DNA from: an uncultured Pseudomonas sp.
Lineage (GTDB): Bacteria > Pseudomonadota > Gammaproteobacteria > Pseudomonadales > Pseudomonadaceae
NCBI RefSeq assembly: GCF_946885955.1
Contig: NZ_CAMPHI010000033.1
Location: 1-60,623 of the forward strand
Reading direction: 5' to 3'
Length of the DNA stretch: 60,623 nt
Made by a program: the position numbers and the translations under genes. Positions 59,555 to 60,623 of the stretch are shown piece by piece. A model generated the notes under the pieces. That model was not told the DNA's origin, made no database searches, and worked only from the letters and a program-made list of their open reading frames with translations. The first letter of the stretch is position 1. The number at the start of each line of letters is the position of its first letter.

Positions 59555-59641
59555 ATGCATTTTCCCCCTTTTACCCAAGGGCTCCGCCTTGGGGCCTGCT
59601 GTTACTCGTTCACCTCCGCCCTGGAGGTGCGCCATGACTGA
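59555..59641 (+). CDS. Short coupled ORF with sequestered ribosome site
   Basis: A 28-residue frame (MHFPPFTQGLRLGACC to the end VRHD) has GAAGGAG 13 bases upstream, inside the region complementary to the antisense box. Its stop overlaps the ATG of the next gene at 59634, which suggests translational coupling and makes it the likely control point of the module. Confidence 0.45.
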   Translation: MHFPPFTQGLRLGACCYSFTSALEVRHD

Positions 59642-59903
59642 ATCCCACTCCGCTGTAATCCCCTTTCCGAAACGTATCGAACCGCTCGACTGCACCATTT
59701 CCGCTGTCTGCCACTTCCAGGCGGCGGCTGAGTTGCGGATGACGATGCTGCATAAGCTGTTCGATATTCTGGCGCGCACGGATGCGTCCACCGATAACGC
59801 CGGGCATTTGCGCGAGTGCTGCGACAACGCCCGCGAGCTGCTTAACGATGCGCAGGTGCTGTACCGCAGTGCATTGGCGCAAGGGAGGGTTGCCGATGAC
59901 TAA
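59634..59903 (+). CDS. Small hypothetical protein in C4-like module
   Basis: This 89-residue protein is helical and soluble by composition with no motif that I recognise. GGAGG seven bases upstream supports the ATG at 59634. It overlaps the next gene by eight bases. Similar small genes follow C4-like RNAs in pseudomonads as far as I remember. Confidence 0.65.
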   Translation: MTESHSAVIPFPKRIEPLDCTISAVCHFQAAAELRMTMLHKLFDILARTDASTDNAGHLRECCDNARELLNDAQVLYRSALAQGRVADD

Positions 59904-60192
59904 GCTCTTCACCAGCTACCTGCCCAGCCACGACGGTCAACGCGGCGCGGTGATCGAGTGGACGCACAATTGCCAAGCGGCTTTCGATCAGGGCGTGGCC
60001 TGCGCCCAGGCCTGGTTGAACAACGACGACACCGGCTGGCTATGGGCCAACCTGATCGTCGAACGCGACGCCTTGCCAACCGGGGTGCAGCGCCGTGCGT
60101 TCGAGATTGGTTTTCTCAGCCGGGTGCACCAGCGTTTGTGCTCGCCGTTCGGCGGTGGGCACCAAGCCCGACAGACCTGTTTGCAGTTGTGA
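59896..60192 (+). CDS. QslA-like LasR antiactivator domain protein
   Basis: This 98-residue protein has a core TGWLWANLIVERDALPTGVQ and then RRAFEIGFLSRVHQRLC that I associate with the QslA family, which in P. aeruginosa binds LasR and prevents its dimerisation. GGGAGG precedes the ATG. Identification rests on memory of the motif; function in a strain of unknown quorum-sensing content is unproven. Confidence 0.55.
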   Translation: MTKLFTSYLPSHDGQRGAVIEWTHNCQAAFDQGVACAQAWLNNDDTGWLWANLIVERDALPTGVQRRAFEIGFLSRVHQRLCSPFGGGHQARQTCLQL

Positions 60193-60198
60193 ATCAAG

Positions 60199-60233
60199 CA
60201 GGATGGGCTACCCGCTAAGGTGAGCCCGTCCTG
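60199..60233. other. Stem-loop between QslA-like gene and vgrG
   Basis: CAGGATGGGCT (60199-60209) and AGCCCGTCCTG (60223-60233) form an 11-base stem with one G-T pair and a 13-base loop. No T run follows, so it may be a weak terminator or an mRNA end protector. Confidence 0.5.
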
Positions 60234-60328
60234 TGACTCGGTTCATGCTATTACCCCGCCAGTATTGAGCCCGAGAATAGAGCAGGGCACTCTGCGGGGC
60301 TCGCTCAATCAAGGATGGAGATCAAGGC

Positions 60329-60623
60329 ATGCTGGATGCCAATCAAGCGCATATCACCCTCACCATCGAAGGCATTGCCACCGACCTTCAAGTGCTCGAA
60401 TTCACCGGGCAAGAAAAGCTAAACAAGCCCTACCGTTTCGACATCGAACTGGTGAGCCCGTCGCCGGATATCGATCTCGATGCGCTGATCAACCAGCCCT
60501 GTTACCTGAGTTTCGGCCCGGCCGGCAAGGGTGTGCATGGCGTGATCTATGGCATCGGATTCGGCAACTCCGGCAAACGCCTGACGCGCTACCACATCAC
60601 CCTGCGCCCGCAGCTGACGTATT
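60329..60623 (+). CDS. vgrG: Type VI secretion tip protein VgrG, 5' part
   Basis: The first 98 residues are visible and the gene runs off the window. MLDANQAHITLTIEGI, LQVLEFTGQEKLNKPYRF, FDIELVSPSPDIDLDALI and GVIYGIGFGNSG match the N-terminal gp27-like domain of VgrG. A GGAG lies 13 bases upstream of the ATG. It may head an effector cluster further right. The protein forms the spike of the secretion tube. Confidence 0.88.
   Translation, partial: MLDANQAHITLTIEGIATDLQVLEFTGQEKLNKPYRFDIELVSPSPDIDLDALINQPCYLSFGPAGKGVHGVIYGIGFGNSGKRLTRYHITLRPQLTY

Overview
The window is a high-GC stretch of gammaproteobacterial chromosome that reads as Pseudomonas or a very close relative. The evidence is the protein content and, from memory of P. 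aeruginosa, the gene order: folA, ilvD, mutM, ferredoxin-coaD, GMC oxidoreductase/aldehyde dehydrogenase/TetR, rsmD, M16 pair, ftsYEX-rpoH, mtgA, thiSG-trmB, DUF3392-hemW-rdgB-DUF4426-metW-metX. No rRNA, tRNA, CRISPR array or intact insertion sequence was seen.

Layout. 0-5 kb: a minus-strand operon for an RbbA-type fused ABC ATPase/permease, a YhhJ-like permease and an HlyD/YhiI-like adaptor. It is preceded by a perfect Anr/FNR box and lies between two direct copies of a ~50-bp repeat. 5-8 kb: an unusual GTPase (DUF3482) with a DUF2868 membrane partner. 8-19 kb: housekeeping genes (folA, YitT, phosphodiesterase, ilvD, rlmI, PfpI, HDOD, mutM, acyltransferase, Na/Pi cotransporter, ferredoxin). 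19-25 kb: coaD, a small membrane protein, a GMC oxidoreductase with a Tat-signal partner and aldehyde dehydrogenase, a divergent TetR with a palindromic candidate operator, and a periplasmic binding protein. 25-30 kb: YheT hydrolase, rsmD and an active/inactive M16 peptidase pair. 30-37 kb: an accessory block (LysR, secreted amidohydrolase, TorF-like porin, PotF-like binding protein, MFS transporter). 37-45 kb: ftsYEX, rpoH with overlapping promoters, a hypothetical, mtgA, DUF423, thiSG, trmB. 45-54.6 kb: a lone DUF1329 gene, then a complete histidine-utilisation operon hutI-hutG-YjiH transporter-hutU-hutH-hutC with two HutC-type operators. 54.7-59.1 kb: DUF3392, hemW, rdgB, DUF4426, metW, metX on the minus strand. 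59.1 kb to the end: a phage/satellite-type C4-antisense-RNA-like module with leader ORFs, two small genes (the second resembles the LasR antiactivator QslA) and the start of a type VI secretion vgrG that runs off the window.

How the genes work together. The hut operon encodes the four-step route histidine to urocanate to imidazolonepropionate to formiminoglutamate to glutamate plus formamide, with its own transporter and repressor. The M16 pair and the GMC/Tat-partner pair look like two-subunit enzymes. The 30-37 kb block looks like outer-membrane entry, periplasmic capture or hydrolysis, and inner-membrane uptake of one unidentified organic compound. Small repeats are frequent: three copies of a ~150-bp MITE-like element, REP-like palindromes, and one REP-like palindrome that lies inside the hemW reading frame. 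The most novel part is the right edge, where a C4-like antisense switch appears to control genes next to vgrG.
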